Of a stretch of DNA of 64,000 nt, positions 43,509 through 52,137 are shown in pieces (the stretch's first letter is position 1; every line of letters starts with the position of its first letter). The notes under the pieces are model-generated. The model made no database searches, had not been told where the DNA came from, and saw only the letters and a list, made by a program, of their open reading frames with translations. Source of the DNA: Clostridia bacterium (GTDB lineage Bacteria; Bacillota; Clostridia; Christensenellales; Aristaeellaceae); the NCBI GenBank assembly GCA_017522345.1, contig JAFWZN010000086.1, positions 1 to 64,000 on the forward strand. The letters are read 5' to 3'. The translations under genes were made by a program, and so were the position numbers.

Positions 43509-44609
43509 TTAAATGCGGGTGATGTCGCCATGGAACGCGGGCAGAAGCTCGGGAACCACCAGTGCGCCGCCGTTTTCGTAGCTCTTCATTGCGGCGAAGG
43601 TGTATTCGAGGGTTGCGAGCGCGTCGCGGCCGGAGGCGCGCAGATACTCGCGCGGAACATTGTTTACGATGTCCTCAAGGAAAGCGTTAATGCGGATCGG
43701 GAAGGTCGCTCCGAAATCCTTTACGCCGAAATCGGTGGTGATGGGCGCAGGAGACGCCATGGAGGGATTTTCAACCTTGTCGATGTCCCAGTAGTGAAGC
43801 TTCTCAACGCAGTTTTCGATGCAGAACGTGCCTTTGGTTCCGGCATGCTCGTAGCTCCACCAGCCGCCAAGGCCGAACATCGCGTCGCCTCTTTGGCTTA
43901 AAAGATAGCCGGTTCCGCCGTTTGCGAAGCGGACGTGAATGGAATTGATGGAAAGCATGGGATCGCATGCGGAGGCACGGACGCCGGGCTTCGAAAGGAA
44001 CGCCTGAACGCCCACGATGTCGCCGCAGAAGTGGCGCATAACGCTGAAGGGATGGGCGCAGAACGCCTTTAAGTGGCTGTAGGGCGTCTGCCAGCGGGGC
44101 GCGCCGGGGCCTGCGTATTTGGATTCGGAGCCGTTGAAGCCAACCTTATGGATGCAGTAAACCATTTCGCCGATCGCGCCGTCTTTAATGAGCTTATCAG
44201 CAGCGAAGGCGGGCTCGGTAAAATAGTGGTTAAGGTCGCAGCCCAGATATACCTTCTGCTTTGCAGCGTAGCGCACAAGCTCTCTTGCGTCGTGGATGTC
44301 GGCGCAGATGGGCTTTTCAACCAGAACATTTTTCTTGTAATCGAGCGCCAGCATCGCGGGCTCGAAGTGCATGGAACCGTTGTCATAGCCAGAGGAAGTG
44401 ACGGAAACAACGTCGATTTCCGGCATGGCCTTGAGCATTTCCTCTTCATCGTAGAATGCGGGAACGCCAAATTTCTCCGCAGCCGCGTCGGCCTTTTCCT
44501 TGACGAGGTCGCAGACTGCTACGAGTTCGGACAAAGGATTGTCGAAATAGCACTGAGCATGCGTGTTTCCGATGCCGCCCATACCGACGACTGCACACTT
44601 GAGTTTCAT
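43509..44609 (-). CDS. Gfo/Idh/MocA family oxidoreductase 1
   Basis: A 366-residue NAD(P)-dependent sugar dehydrogenase. Rossmann motif VVGMGGIGNTHAQ, the EKPI signature (VLVEKPICADIHDA) and a DLNHYF segment in the substrate domain. GGAGG precedes the ATG. It lies between the AraC regulator and the Cys-type sulfatase. Confidence 0.92.
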   Translation of the reverse strand: MKLKCAVVGMGGIGNTHAQCYFDNPLSELVAVCDLVKEKADAAAEKFGVPAFYDEEEMLKAMPEIDVVSVTSSGYDNGSMHFEPAMLALDYKKNVLVEKPICADIHDARELVRYAAKQKVYLGCDLNHYFTEPAFAADKLIKDGAIGEMVYCIHKVGFNGSESKYAGPGAPRWQTPYSHLKAFCAHPFSVMRHFCGDIVGVQAFLSKPGVRASACDPMLSINSIHVRFANGGTGYLLSQRGDAMFGLGGWWSYEHAGTKGTFCIENCVEKLHYWDIDKVENPSMASPAPITTDFGVKDFGATFPIRINAFLEDIVNNVPREYLRASGRDALATLEYTFAAMKSYENGGALVVPELLPAFHGDITRI

Positions 44610-44627
44610 GTAAGGTTCCTCCTTTAT

Positions 44628-45482
44628 TTAGCTGTTTATCCGGGCGTACGCGCTCGGCGTAACGCCCAGTTCCTTTTTGAATTCACGGGAAAAATGACAA
44701 AGGCTTGCAAAACCCACATCCGACGCAACTTCGCTGACGGTTTTTCCGTTTAAAAGCAATTCCGTCGCTTTGGCAAATCGATATCTTCTCAGATATTCCT
44801 GAACGCCTACGCCCGTTAAGTGTTTAAACTGTCTTGAAAGATAGTCGGGCGTGACGCCTGTCTCCTGCGCGATGACGGAAACAGACAAATTGGCATCGGA
44901 ATATCGGGCGTTTACAATTCCAAGCGCGTTTGATACGTAATTGGGATAGGAATTCTGCTCGTTGGGGGTGCTCACGTGCTTTTGAAAGGCGCGCGACGCG
45001 TCAATCAAAAGGCAGACAAGCTGGCATTTGACCTTCAGCTGCCAGCCGGACTCTTTCTCCCCCGCGTCCTTAATCATCTGCTTTAATAAGCGGGAAACGC
45101 GCTTCTGTTCGTCCAAATCCAGATGGATCTTGGGTAAAGCCGCGGGCGCATCGGTTTCGAAAAGAGCTGAAAGCGCCGGAAGGCGCATAAGATCGCCTTC
45201 GAAAGCGGAGACTGTGCTTTTTAGGAAAAGGCAGTTGAAAATGGAAATCTGCCCTGTGCCGAGGTATCTGTGTACGACGCCCGGCGGAACAAGAAACAGA
45301 TCGCCTTCGACAAGAAGCGTGTTTGCGTTGCTCGATTCATGCAGGCAGAAGCCGCTTTGAATGTACACAAGCTCGAAAAAATCGTGCGAATGCGCGCTTG
45401 TGCCCTTGTGTACGGTGCCGAAAACGACGACGCCCGGCTCCTTTGATGATACAAAATCGTCAAAATGCAAAACCTTTGCCAT
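44628..45482 (-). CDS. AraC family transcriptional regulator
   Basis: A 284-residue regulator with an N-terminal cupin-like effector domain (HKGTSAHSHDFFELVYIQSG, PGVVHRYLGTG) and the C-terminal pair of helix-turn-helix motifs (LSVSVIAQETGVTPDYLSRQFKHLTG and FASLCHFSREFKKELGVTP). Likely activates the glycan operon in response to a sugar. It is encoded inside the operon, so it is probably autoregulated. Confidence 0.93.
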   Translation of the reverse strand: MAKVLHFDDFVSSKEPGVVVFGTVHKGTSAHSHDFFELVYIQSGFCLHESSNANTLLVEGDLFLVPPGVVHRYLGTGQISIFNCLFLKSTVSAFEGDLMRLPALSALFETDAPAALPKIHLDLDEQKRVSRLLKQMIKDAGEKESGWQLKVKCQLVCLLIDASRAFQKHVSTPNEQNSYPNYVSNALGIVNARYSDANLSVSVIAQETGVTPDYLSRQFKHLTGVGVQEYLRRYRFAKATELLLNGKTVSEVASDVGFASLCHFSREFKKELGVTPSAYARINS

Positions 45483-45502
45483 TGCCGGGCGTCTCCTTTC
45501 GG

Positions 45503-46519
45503 TCAGAATGCATCGGGGAACATTTCTTCAAGATAAACGATTCTTCCGGTGTTCAGGGACTCAATTGCGGCGTGGATAATCATCTGCGCCTTTAAGCCCT
45601 GAAGGCCGCTTCCGTCGATATCCTCAGGCTTCACGCCCGCGTCCACCTCGCGCACGAAGCAGCGGATGCGGTCGCGGAAGGTGTCGTCAAAGTTGGAATA
45701 GCCGCCGAACACGGGATTGGTGTACACGCGCTTTTCGGGATTGCCCGCGGGATAAAGCGTCGCCTCGCGCCACATGTCTTCAAAGATCAGCCTGCCTTTC
45801 GTGCCTGCGACTTCGCATCTTTCCATGGGATGTCCGCGGGCGATGTCGTAGGAGGAGGTGAGATGACCGACGGCGCCGTTTTTAAACTTCATGTTGGTGG
45901 ACTGGGTAGACCAGATGGAGCGTCCTGGCGCCTTCATGGCGAAGGTCTGAACGGCCTCAACGTCGCCCATGAAATAGCGGATGATTTCGCAGGAATGGGG
46001 ATTTAAAGCCTTCAGATGATAATACGGGCTGTCAAAATCCTGCGGCTTTCCGATCCAAAGCGCCATGTTGCAGAAAAGAAGATCGCCCAAGAGGCCTTCG
46101 TCCTGCCATTTTTTGGCGGCGCGGGCTGCGGGGGTAAAACGGTGATTGAAATCAAGCGCAAAGCAGCGATTCAGCTTCTTTGCGGTTTTCACCATGTCGA
46201 TACCGTGCTCGATGATGTTTGAAATGGGCTTTTCGGTAAGGACGTGACAGCCTGCCTCAAGCGCCTGGATGGTGGGAACATAATGGTCGGAGGAATACTC
46301 GTAGCCGCCGGTTGCGACGGACACGAGGTCGGGCTTGAGCTCTTTGAGCATGGTGGGCGCATCGTAATACGCTTTAACGCCGAATTTTTTCGCCGCTGCG
46401 TCCGCGCGCTCGCGGTTTACGTCGCAAACGCCGACCAGCTCGACCAGTTCATCCTCCATATAGATTCTGGAGTGAAGATTTCCGATGTGGCCAAGGCCGA
46501 TAACACATACTCTAAGCAT
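45503..46519 (-). CDS. Gfo/Idh/MocA family oxidoreductase 2
   Basis: A 338-residue NAD(P)-dependent oxidoreductase: VIGLGHIGNLHSR Rossmann loop, TEKPISN signature and DFNHRFTP. Closely related in layout to oxidoreductase 1 (both contain a VGVCDVNRERADAAAKKFGV-like segment), so the two may be old duplicates. Its start lies seven bases after the stop of sulfatase 2. Confidence 0.92.
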   Translation of the reverse strand: MLRVCVIGLGHIGNLHSRIYMEDELVELVGVCDVNRERADAAAKKFGVKAYYDAPTMLKELKPDLVSVATGGYEYSSDHYVPTIQALEAGCHVLTEKPISNIIEHGIDMVKTAKKLNRCFALDFNHRFTPAARAAKKWQDEGLLGDLLFCNMALWIGKPQDFDSPYYHLKALNPHSCEIIRYFMGDVEAVQTFAMKAPGRSIWSTQSTNMKFKNGAVGHLTSSYDIARGHPMERCEVAGTKGRLIFEDMWREATLYPAGNPEKRVYTNPVFGGYSNFDDTFRDRIRCFVREVDAGVKPEDIDGSGLQGLKAQMIIHAAIESLNTGRIVYLEEMFPDAF

Positions 46520-46525
46520 AATCGA

Positions 46526-47899
46526 TTAGTCCTTCTTCTGAAGCTTTACCGCGTCTGCGATGCCGCCGATATATTTGCTGTCGTAGGCTTCCTGAGAAGA
46601 TGCGAAGGGTCTGTCGTTCATAAGGAAATTGACGTCCATGGGATTCGGACGGCCGGTTTCCTTCACACGCTTTTCAATCCACGCATCCATGCGCTTTTTG
46701 AGCGCTTCGACGATTTCGGGATTCTCGTCGGCAACGTTATGGTTTTCCTCGGGATCCTTGATTAAGTTGTAAAGCTCAAGCATGGGCTTAAAGTGGAAGT
46801 CGGGCTCAAGGGCTACAATCAGCTTCCACTCGGGAGTGCGCCAGCCGTGCTTGCGCATCCACGTGCATTCGGTGATGTAGAACTCGGGCTCCGCCTCGCG
46901 CTTTTCGCCGTATACGAGGGGCATCATGCTGCGTCCGTCGAAGGGCAGGCCGGTTTCAATGCCCATGATGTCAAGGAGCGTGGGGGTAACGTCTTTAAGC
47001 TGCATGTAGTCTTTTACGCGAACGCCGGCGGGCAGGTGATTTTTCCAAACGACCGCAAAGGGAACGACGAGGGTCGGATCGTACATGCCGTGGTGATCGA
47101 AATAGCAATCGTGATCGTAAAGCGTCTCGCCGTGATCGGATACAAATACCACGAGCGTATCCTCTTCAAGACCCAGCGCATGAAGCTTTTCAAGCATCTG
47201 GTTTATGCAGGTATCCATGTATGCGACTGCGGAGTCGTACTGCGCGATGACGTAGTCGGGATTCGTGCATCCTTTGGGAACCCAGGAGCCGATGTAATCG
47301 CCGAAGGGCTTAAAGTCGTAAACCTTTTGCATGCGCTTGTCCTCGGGGTCAAACGCGTCGCCCTGGAAGAACATATCCTGGAAGGGCTGGGGCGCAAGAT
47401 ACGGAGAATGGGGATCCATATGGCGCATGAAAAGGAAGAAGGGCGCATCTTCGCCTGCGAGTCTTTCAAGCTCGGGAATAGCCACTTCATTTAAGTTCAT
47501 GGCCTTGTGGGCGCGTCCGTCGTCATGATCGGGGCCCCAGCCGGGGAAGCCGATGTATTTGTCGTAGCCGCGTCCGGCAGCGTTTCCTTGAAAGCCGATG
47601 CAGGTGGTGTTGTAGCCGAGATCTTTAAGCATTTCGGCAAGCACCGGAACGCCGTCGGCGATCGCTCTCTGTGAAAGGCCTACCACGCCGGTTCCAAAGC
47701 AGTCGCGGCCGGTCAGCATGTTGGCGTAGCCGGGCGTGGTTGGAATGTGCGCGGAGAAGCAATTCTCGAAGGTAACGCCGCCTTCGCAGTATTTGCCGAT
47801 GTGCGGGGTGGTCAGACGGTGGTAGCCGTACATGCTCATGTGGTCGCGGCGAAGGCTGTCAATGCCGAAAAACAGGATGTTCGGAAGCTTCTTTGCCAT
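46526..47899 (-). CDS. Sulfatase-fold hydrolase with Thr at the nucleophile position
   Basis: A 457-residue alkaline-phosphatase-superfamily protein. NILFFGIDSLRRDH gives the first metal ligands and FVSDHGETLYDHD the later ones. At the formylglycine site the sequence is IPTTPGYANMLTGRD: Thr 54 stands where sulfatases have Cys or Ser, and Tyr replaces the Arg of the (C/S)-x-P-x-R signature. It therefore cannot be matured to formylglycine and may be a phosphodiesterase-like or unusual sulfatase. GAGGGGGA precedes the ATG. No signal peptide. Confidence 0.88.
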   Translation of the reverse strand: MAKKLPNILFFGIDSLRRDHMSMYGYHRLTTPHIGKYCEGGVTFENCFSAHIPTTPGYANMLTGRDCFGTGVVGLSQRAIADGVPVLAEMLKDLGYNTTCIGFQGNAAGRGYDKYIGFPGWGPDHDDGRAHKAMNLNEVAIPELERLAGEDAPFFLFMRHMDPHSPYLAPQPFQDMFFQGDAFDPEDKRMQKVYDFKPFGDYIGSWVPKGCTNPDYVIAQYDSAVAYMDTCINQMLEKLHALGLEEDTLVVFVSDHGETLYDHDCYFDHHGMYDPTLVVPFAVVWKNHLPAGVRVKDYMQLKDVTPTLLDIMGIETGLPFDGRSMMPLVYGEKREAEPEFYITECTWMRKHGWRTPEWKLIVALEPDFHFKPMLELYNLIKDPEENHNVADENPEIVEALKKRMDAWIEKRVKETGRPNPMDVNFLMNDRPFASSQEAYDSKYIGGIADAVKLQKKD

Positions 47900-47917
47900 G
47901 ATGGTATCCCCCTCAAA

Positions 47918-48979
47918 TTATAAATCATATACTCGATCGTCGTTTACATTTACGCGCTTTCCGTCCTTAGCGGACAGATAGCAGGAAAGAACGAGGCGAA
48001 GCGTGTCTCTTCCCTCTTCGGCTGTGCAGATGGGCGCTGCGCCGTTTAAGAACGCAGCCATCGGGCCCGCCTGATCCTTTAGGCGTTCGCCGTGCTGGGC
48101 AGGCGAAGGAATGCCGGAATCCGTCCAGCAGCTGTCGCCCTCCTTATACCAAACAAGGCCGGACATGCTTTCGTTTCTGGGAAGTTTCGTTGCGGGTGCG
48201 TCGCCGAAATACTGCTGTACCGAGCCGTTTTCCAGATAGATTTCGGTAGTAATCTCGGCAGCGTTTGTGGTAAAGGACAGGGAAATCTCTGCAATCATGC
48301 CGTTTGCATACTTGAAAAGGCATACGGCGTTGTCGTTGGGAATTTTGGGATTGACCATTGTAGACATTTCGCACATGACGGTTTCGGGCATGCCGAACAT
48401 CCAGAGCATCAGATTGATCGGATGCGCGGAGTCGTCCGCAAAGATGTCTCGGTTCATTTTGGGATTTACGTGCCATGTGTTTTCAAAACCCGCCCATGTG
48501 TGAGTGGCAAGGCCGTGACGGCGGCGGAAAAGGCAGGTTTTTCCGAGTTCACCGCTTTTTACGATTTCGCGCATGCGTGCGTTCTGCGGGTCGGTTCGCA
48601 TCTGCCAGCCCATCGTGAGGCGCACGCCGTTTTCGTTTACGGCGGAAACGATTCTGTCCGCCTCCTGCATGGTAAGCGATATGGGCTTATAGAGAATGAC
48701 GTCCTTTTTGGCCTGAGCTGCCTTTTCGACGAGAGAAGCATGGAACGCGGTTTCGGAAGAAACGACGACGGCGTCGATGCCGGAAGCCAAAAGCGCTTCG
48801 GCGCTGTCAAACGCCTGAATGCCTGCGGGAAGCTTCTTAAGGGATGAATGAAGACGCTCTTTGTCGTGATCCCAAGCGCCGGTAACGGTTACGCCGTAGG
48901 TTTCGCTTTCGCGCATCCATTCGCCCGCGAAGGAGAAAACGTGCCCGTGCGCAAAGCCTAAAATGCCGACTTTTTTCAT
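47918..48979 (-). CDS. Gfo/Idh/MocA family oxidoreductase 3
   Basis: A 353-residue NAD(P)-dependent dehydrogenase of the same superfamily but a different branch: KKVGILGFAHGHVFSFAGEW at the N-terminus, YKPISLTMQEAD, then MTMGWQMRTDPQN-like substrate region. AAAAGAGGTG precedes the ATG. Third oxidoreductase of the locus. Confidence 0.9.
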   Translation of the reverse strand: MKKVGILGFAHGHVFSFAGEWMRESETYGVTVTGAWDHDKERLHSSLKKLPAGIQAFDSAEALLASGIDAVVVSSETAFHASLVEKAAQAKKDVILYKPISLTMQEADRIVSAVNENGVRLTMGWQMRTDPQNARMREIVKSGELGKTCLFRRRHGLATHTWAGFENTWHVNPKMNRDIFADDSAHPINLMLWMFGMPETVMCEMSTMVNPKIPNDNAVCLFKYANGMIAEISLSFTTNAAEITTEIYLENGSVQQYFGDAPATKLPRNESMSGLVWYKEGDSCWTDSGIPSPAQHGERLKDQAGPMAAFLNGAAPICTAEEGRDTLRLVLSCYLSAKDGKRVNVNDDRVYDL

Positions 48980-48991
48980 GGTGCACCTCTT

Positions 48992-49789
48992 TTATCTCGC
49001 GCCGAGAATTTTGAGTATCGCATTCATGTAGCCGTAGCTTTCGCTGGCAATGGCCTGCGCCTGCTGAAGCGTCTGCTCGGGGCCGATGACTTCAAGGCAT
49101 ACGGGGCCTTCGTAGCCTGCGTCGGTTAAGGCTTTAAAATAGCCGTAAAGATTGATTTCGCCTCTGCCGCAGGCCTGATCGGCGGGTGCGCCGGGATTCG
49201 GGCCGGGGCCTTTGCAGTCGCGGATGTGAACGTGTCCCATGCGGCTGACAACGCTGGCAAGCGCATCCTCGGGTTTCTCGCCGGCTCTGTGAATGTGGCT
49301 GGGATCCATGTCGACGCCGAAGGAATCGAGATCGATCATTTCCATCGCGCGAATGGTGGTGGGTGTTGAATAGATTGAGGAATTCACGTGCGCCTTACAG
49401 CAGAGCTTTACGCCGTATTCCTTGGCGAGCTTTGCGCGGGCGGTCAGAGTTTCAACAGCCTTGAGGAAATCCTCCTCCACGTCGCTCTTTCCGCCGGGGC
49501 CTACGTTTACAACGGGAATGCCCAAATACTGCGCGGCCTTGAATGCCTTGGTTAAGCGATCTTCGTCAAGGGATGCGACCTCCATGCTCAGAAGCTGTAC
49601 GCCCGCTTCCATAGCGGCAGCTTTTACGAGGGGCGCTTCGGTCTCCCATGCGTCGAGCACGATGTGTTCGCACATGCCCTGAATGGCGGAAAGTTCGCAC
49701 CCGTCGTATCCGGCAAGCTTGATGGCCTTGAATGCGGTTTTTACATCAACCGCTTTGAAAAGAACCGTGTTGATACCAAGTTTCAGCAT
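48992..49789 (-). CDS. Sugar phosphate isomerase/epimerase (xylose isomerase-like TIM barrel)
   Basis: A 265-residue AP_endonuc_2-type TIM barrel. Metal ligands of the family are visible: Glu in SMEVASLD, VDMDPSHIHRAGE (Asp, His) and VCLEVIGPE. First gene of the glycan operon. The ATG at 49789 follows GGGAGGAT; the longer open frame begins upstream of the promoter start site and is rejected. Together with the Gfo/Idh dehydrogenases it suggests a route of sugar oxidation and isomerisation. Confidence 0.88.
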   Translation of the reverse strand: MLKLGINTVLFKAVDVKTAFKAIKLAGYDGCELSAIQGMCEHIVLDAWETEAPLVKAAAMEAGVQLLSMEVASLDEDRLTKAFKAAQYLGIPVVNVGPGGKSDVEEDFLKAVETLTARAKLAKEYGVKLCCKAHVNSSIYSTPTTIRAMEMIDLDSFGVDMDPSHIHRAGEKPEDALASVVSRMGHVHIRDCKGPGPNPGAPADQACGRGEINLYGYFKALTDAGYEGPVCLEVIGPEQTLQQAQAIASESYGYMNAILKILGAR

Positions 49790-49844
49790 GTTTTGTATCC
49801 TCCCTGATATATGAATGTATTTTAATTTCAAACGATGCGTCATT

Positions 49845-49873
49845 ATTATACAATATGCATTTTCCGCTTTCAA
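49845..49873 (-). promoter_or_regulatory. Promoter of the glycan operon
   Basis: TTGAAA (49873-49868), a 17-base spacer and TATAAT (49850-49845) on the minus strand, 56 bases before the first ATG. The -35 overlaps TGAAAGCG, half of a CcpA cre site; the other half does not match. Confidence 0.75.
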
Positions 49874-49949
49874 GCAAAACGCAAAATTTGTGTTCGGATT
49901 TTATCAAATTGCCGCCTTTTATGCGCTTGACAAGTGCGGATTTTGCAAA

Positions 49950-49987
49950 ATGAAGCGCACGGCATTTTTACGCGCCGTGCGCTTCAT
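49950..49987 (-). terminator. Terminator after the UroD-family gene
   Basis: ATGAAGCGCACGGC and GCCGTGCGCTTCAT are perfectly complementary (14 bp) around a ten-base loop, followed on the minus strand by TTTTGC. Confidence 0.85.
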
Positions 49988-49990
49988 CAA

Positions 49991-50923
49991 TTATTCATAA
50001 TTTCGGTATTTCTTCCAAATATCAAGAACCAGCTGATATCTTTCAAGCGGCAGACCCTTGAAGGGGATGTTTGAAGTAGCGAAGATGTAGCCTCCGCCGG
50101 GCTTTGCGTGCGTGAGGCAATATTCGCAGGAATCGATCACATCCTGCTCGGAGCCGGTCTGCATATGGGCGCAATGCACGTTTCCGCAAAGGGCAACCTT
50201 CCCCTTCGTGATTTCCTTTACTTCCCTTATATCCACGCCCGCCATCGGGTCGATGGAGTGAAGCGCGTGGGGATTCGTCCAAATAAGCTGATCGAGAATG
50301 GGCATGATGTTTCCGTCAGTATGCTTGATTGCGTACCCGCCCTGAGCGCGGATATCGTCGATTATGCGCTTCAAGTAAGGCGTTACGAAGCGCGCAAACA
50401 TCTTGGGCGACAAAAACGGTCCCATGTTGAAGCAGTAATCGCTGCAGAGAATAAAACCGTCAAAGCCGCCTTTCAGGAGCTTGCGGTTTCTATTTATGGC
50501 GTTTAAGCACATTTCCTCCGCTTGTCTGTCAACTGCTTCCGGGTCGTCGGCGATATTGTACGCAAGCGCCTCCATGCCGTTTCCGTCGGGAATGGCAAAC
50601 GTGCCGTCGCCGTGCGTTAAAAGCATAAAGCGGTCGGATGTGATTTCTTTGATGATCTGAGCCGTTTTCATCAGGTGTTCATCGCTTAAATAATGAAGGC
50701 AGATTGCATCGTGCTCAAGACATGTATAAACCTTGACAAGATATTCCGCGTTTTCATAAAGCTTTTTGTCAATTTCTCCTTCCGAAAGGCCGTAAAGCTC
50801 GTCCTCCCTCAGAAAATCTTTGCCCATAAGCTCATTGGCGAGCTGAAACTCCAATTCAAACGTCGGTACGCGGTCGGGCGTTCCAAGATTAAGCGCGCAG
50901 ATAAACCTCTCTTTCGGCGTCAT
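49991..50923 (-). CDS. Uroporphyrinogen decarboxylase family protein (MtaA-like)
   Basis: A 310-residue UroD-fold protein. It lacks the arginine-rich N-terminus of true HemE and looks like the branch that includes methyltransferases of corrinoid systems: MTPKERFICALNLGTPDRVP, HTDGNIMPILDQLIW, ALHSIDPMAGVDI and LCGNVHCAHMQTGS, the last containing potential zinc ligands (His, Cys). Start at 50923 follows GGAAGG. Second gene of the unit headed by the sulfatase maturase; a link to the glycan pathway, such as demethylation of a methylated sugar, is a guess. Confidence 0.82.
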   Translation of the reverse strand: MTPKERFICALNLGTPDRVPTFELEFQLANELMGKDFLREDELYGLSEGEIDKKLYENAEYLVKVYTCLEHDAICLHYLSDEHLMKTAQIIKEITSDRFMLLTHGDGTFAIPDGNGMEALAYNIADDPEAVDRQAEEMCLNAINRNRKLLKGGFDGFILCSDYCFNMGPFLSPKMFARFVTPYLKRIIDDIRAQGGYAIKHTDGNIMPILDQLIWTNPHALHSIDPMAGVDIREVKEITKGKVALCGNVHCAHMQTGSEQDVIDSCEYCLTHAKPGGGYIFATSNIPFKGLPLERYQLVLDIWKKYRNYE

Positions 50924-50940
50924 GGCAGTCCTTCCTCTCT

Positions 50941-52041
50941 TTATCGGATGAGTCTTGCAAGGTTTCTCAAATCTTCGCCGCATGCTTCAAAGAACATTCT
51001 GTAGCTTTCGCAGTAACGGCTCTTTCCGGGTCTGTTCATTTCGTCAAAGGGCTCGCGATCGCGCCTGCATCCGCCGCGGCACAGAGAATAATGGCGGCAG
51101 ACGCGGCAGTCCGGATGCATATACACGGACGTCGAGACAAATTCCTGCGCCTTCTTGGATTTCAGCATCGTTCTGAAATCATCAAATGCGATGTTTCCAA
51201 GCTTCCATTTGTCCAATACGTAAAAATCACAGGGATAAACGTCGCCGTTTCCCTCGATGACGAAATAGCAGGTGCAGCGGCCCGTCATGGAGCAGCTTTC
51301 GGGACGCCGGCCCTTGAGCATCTGAACATAATTGTCAAACGCGCGAACGCTAACGTATTCGCCGTTTTGAATATCTCTTAAATAAAGCCGGAATGTTTCA
51401 ATCAGGAAGCGCCCGTAGTTTTCGGGACTTGGCGAAAACAGGCGCTCCTTAAGGTCGAAGTCATCAATACAGGGAATAAACTGAAGATACTTAAAACGGC
51501 GGATCGCTTCGTATGTCTCCGTTGGATGAGATGCGACATCGTCGTTTACAACGCACAGGATATTGAATTCAGCGCCGTGCCGCTGGAATCGTTCAGCGGT
51601 TTCAAGCGTTCTATCATAGGTTCCATTGCCTTGGGCGTCTTTTCTGTATTGATCGTGCAGATTTTTACATCCGTCAAGAGACAGGCCGACCAGAAACCGG
51701 TTTTCAGCAAGAAATTCCGCCCACTCGTCGTCGATCAGACCGCCGTTTGTCTGGATGCTGTTAAAGACCTGAAGACCGCGATTGTGCTTTTTTTCAAGAC
51801 GGATTAATTCTCTGTAGAAGTCGAGCCCGGCAAGCGTAGGCTCGCCGCCCTGAAAAGCAAAGGCTACGCTGCCTTCTGCGTAAAGCATTGCGCGTTTTAC
51901 GAGGGATTCAAGGGTTTCAAACGTCATACTGCCGTAATTGGGAACAGAACGGTTGTTCATAACGTCTGCATAGAAGCAGTATTTGCACCTGTACTGGCAT
52001 GCGCCGGACGCAGGCTTGATAAGCAGTGAAATGGGCGGCAA
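50941..52041 (-). CDS. Anaerobic sulfatase-maturating enzyme (radical SAM, SPASM)
   Basis: Converts the Cys (or Ser) in the sulfatase signature to formylglycine without oxygen. The 366-residue protein starts PPISLLIKPASGACQYRCKYCFY with the radical SAM cysteines C15, C19, C22, followed by FQGGEPTLAG and a C-terminal SPASM domain rich in Cys (TGRCTCYFV, CDFYV, CRVCRHYSLCRGGCRR). The TTG at 52041 is the start: GGGAGGA lies eight bases upstream, it gives the normal family N-terminus, and the ATG at 52074 falls inside the -10 hexamer. The obvious client is the Cys-type sulfatase at 42-43.5 kb. Confidence 0.93.
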   Translation of the reverse strand: MPPISLLIKPASGACQYRCKYCFYADVMNNRSVPNYGSMTFETLESLVKRAMLYAEGSVAFAFQGGEPTLAGLDFYRELIRLEKKHNRGLQVFNSIQTNGGLIDDEWAEFLAENRFLVGLSLDGCKNLHDQYRKDAQGNGTYDRTLETAERFQRHGAEFNILCVVNDDVASHPTETYEAIRRFKYLQFIPCIDDFDLKERLFSPSPENYGRFLIETFRLYLRDIQNGEYVSVRAFDNYVQMLKGRRPESCSMTGRCTCYFVIEGNGDVYPCDFYVLDKWKLGNIAFDDFRTMLKSKKAQEFVSTSVYMHPDCRVCRHYSLCRGGCRRDREPFDEMNRPGKSRYCESYRMFFEACGEDLRNLARLIR

Positions 52042-52072
52042 AGCATATTCCTCCCGAATGTATGATAGATTC

Positions 52073-52101
52073 ATTATACAATTACACTTTATTTATGTCA
52101 A
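52073..52101 (-). promoter_or_regulatory. Consensus promoter of the maturase/UroD unit
   Basis: TTGACA (52101-52096), exactly 17 bases, TATAAT (52078-52073) on the minus strand: a perfect consensus. It is independent of the main glycan operon. Confidence 0.85.
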
Positions 52102-52103
52102 AC

Positions 52104-52130
52104 AAAAAGCGCGTCCGCTAAAAGACGCGC
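52104..52130 (-). terminator. Terminator after spoIVA
   Basis: GCGCGTC and GACGCGC form a seven-base-pair stem with an eight-base loop, followed on the minus strand by TTTTTG. Confidence 0.85.
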
Positions 52131-52137
52131 AAACAGC

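Noticed and set aside
49855-49873. CcpA cre site at the glycan promoter
   Set aside because: Only the half TGAAAGCG fits; the second half does not match the consensus.
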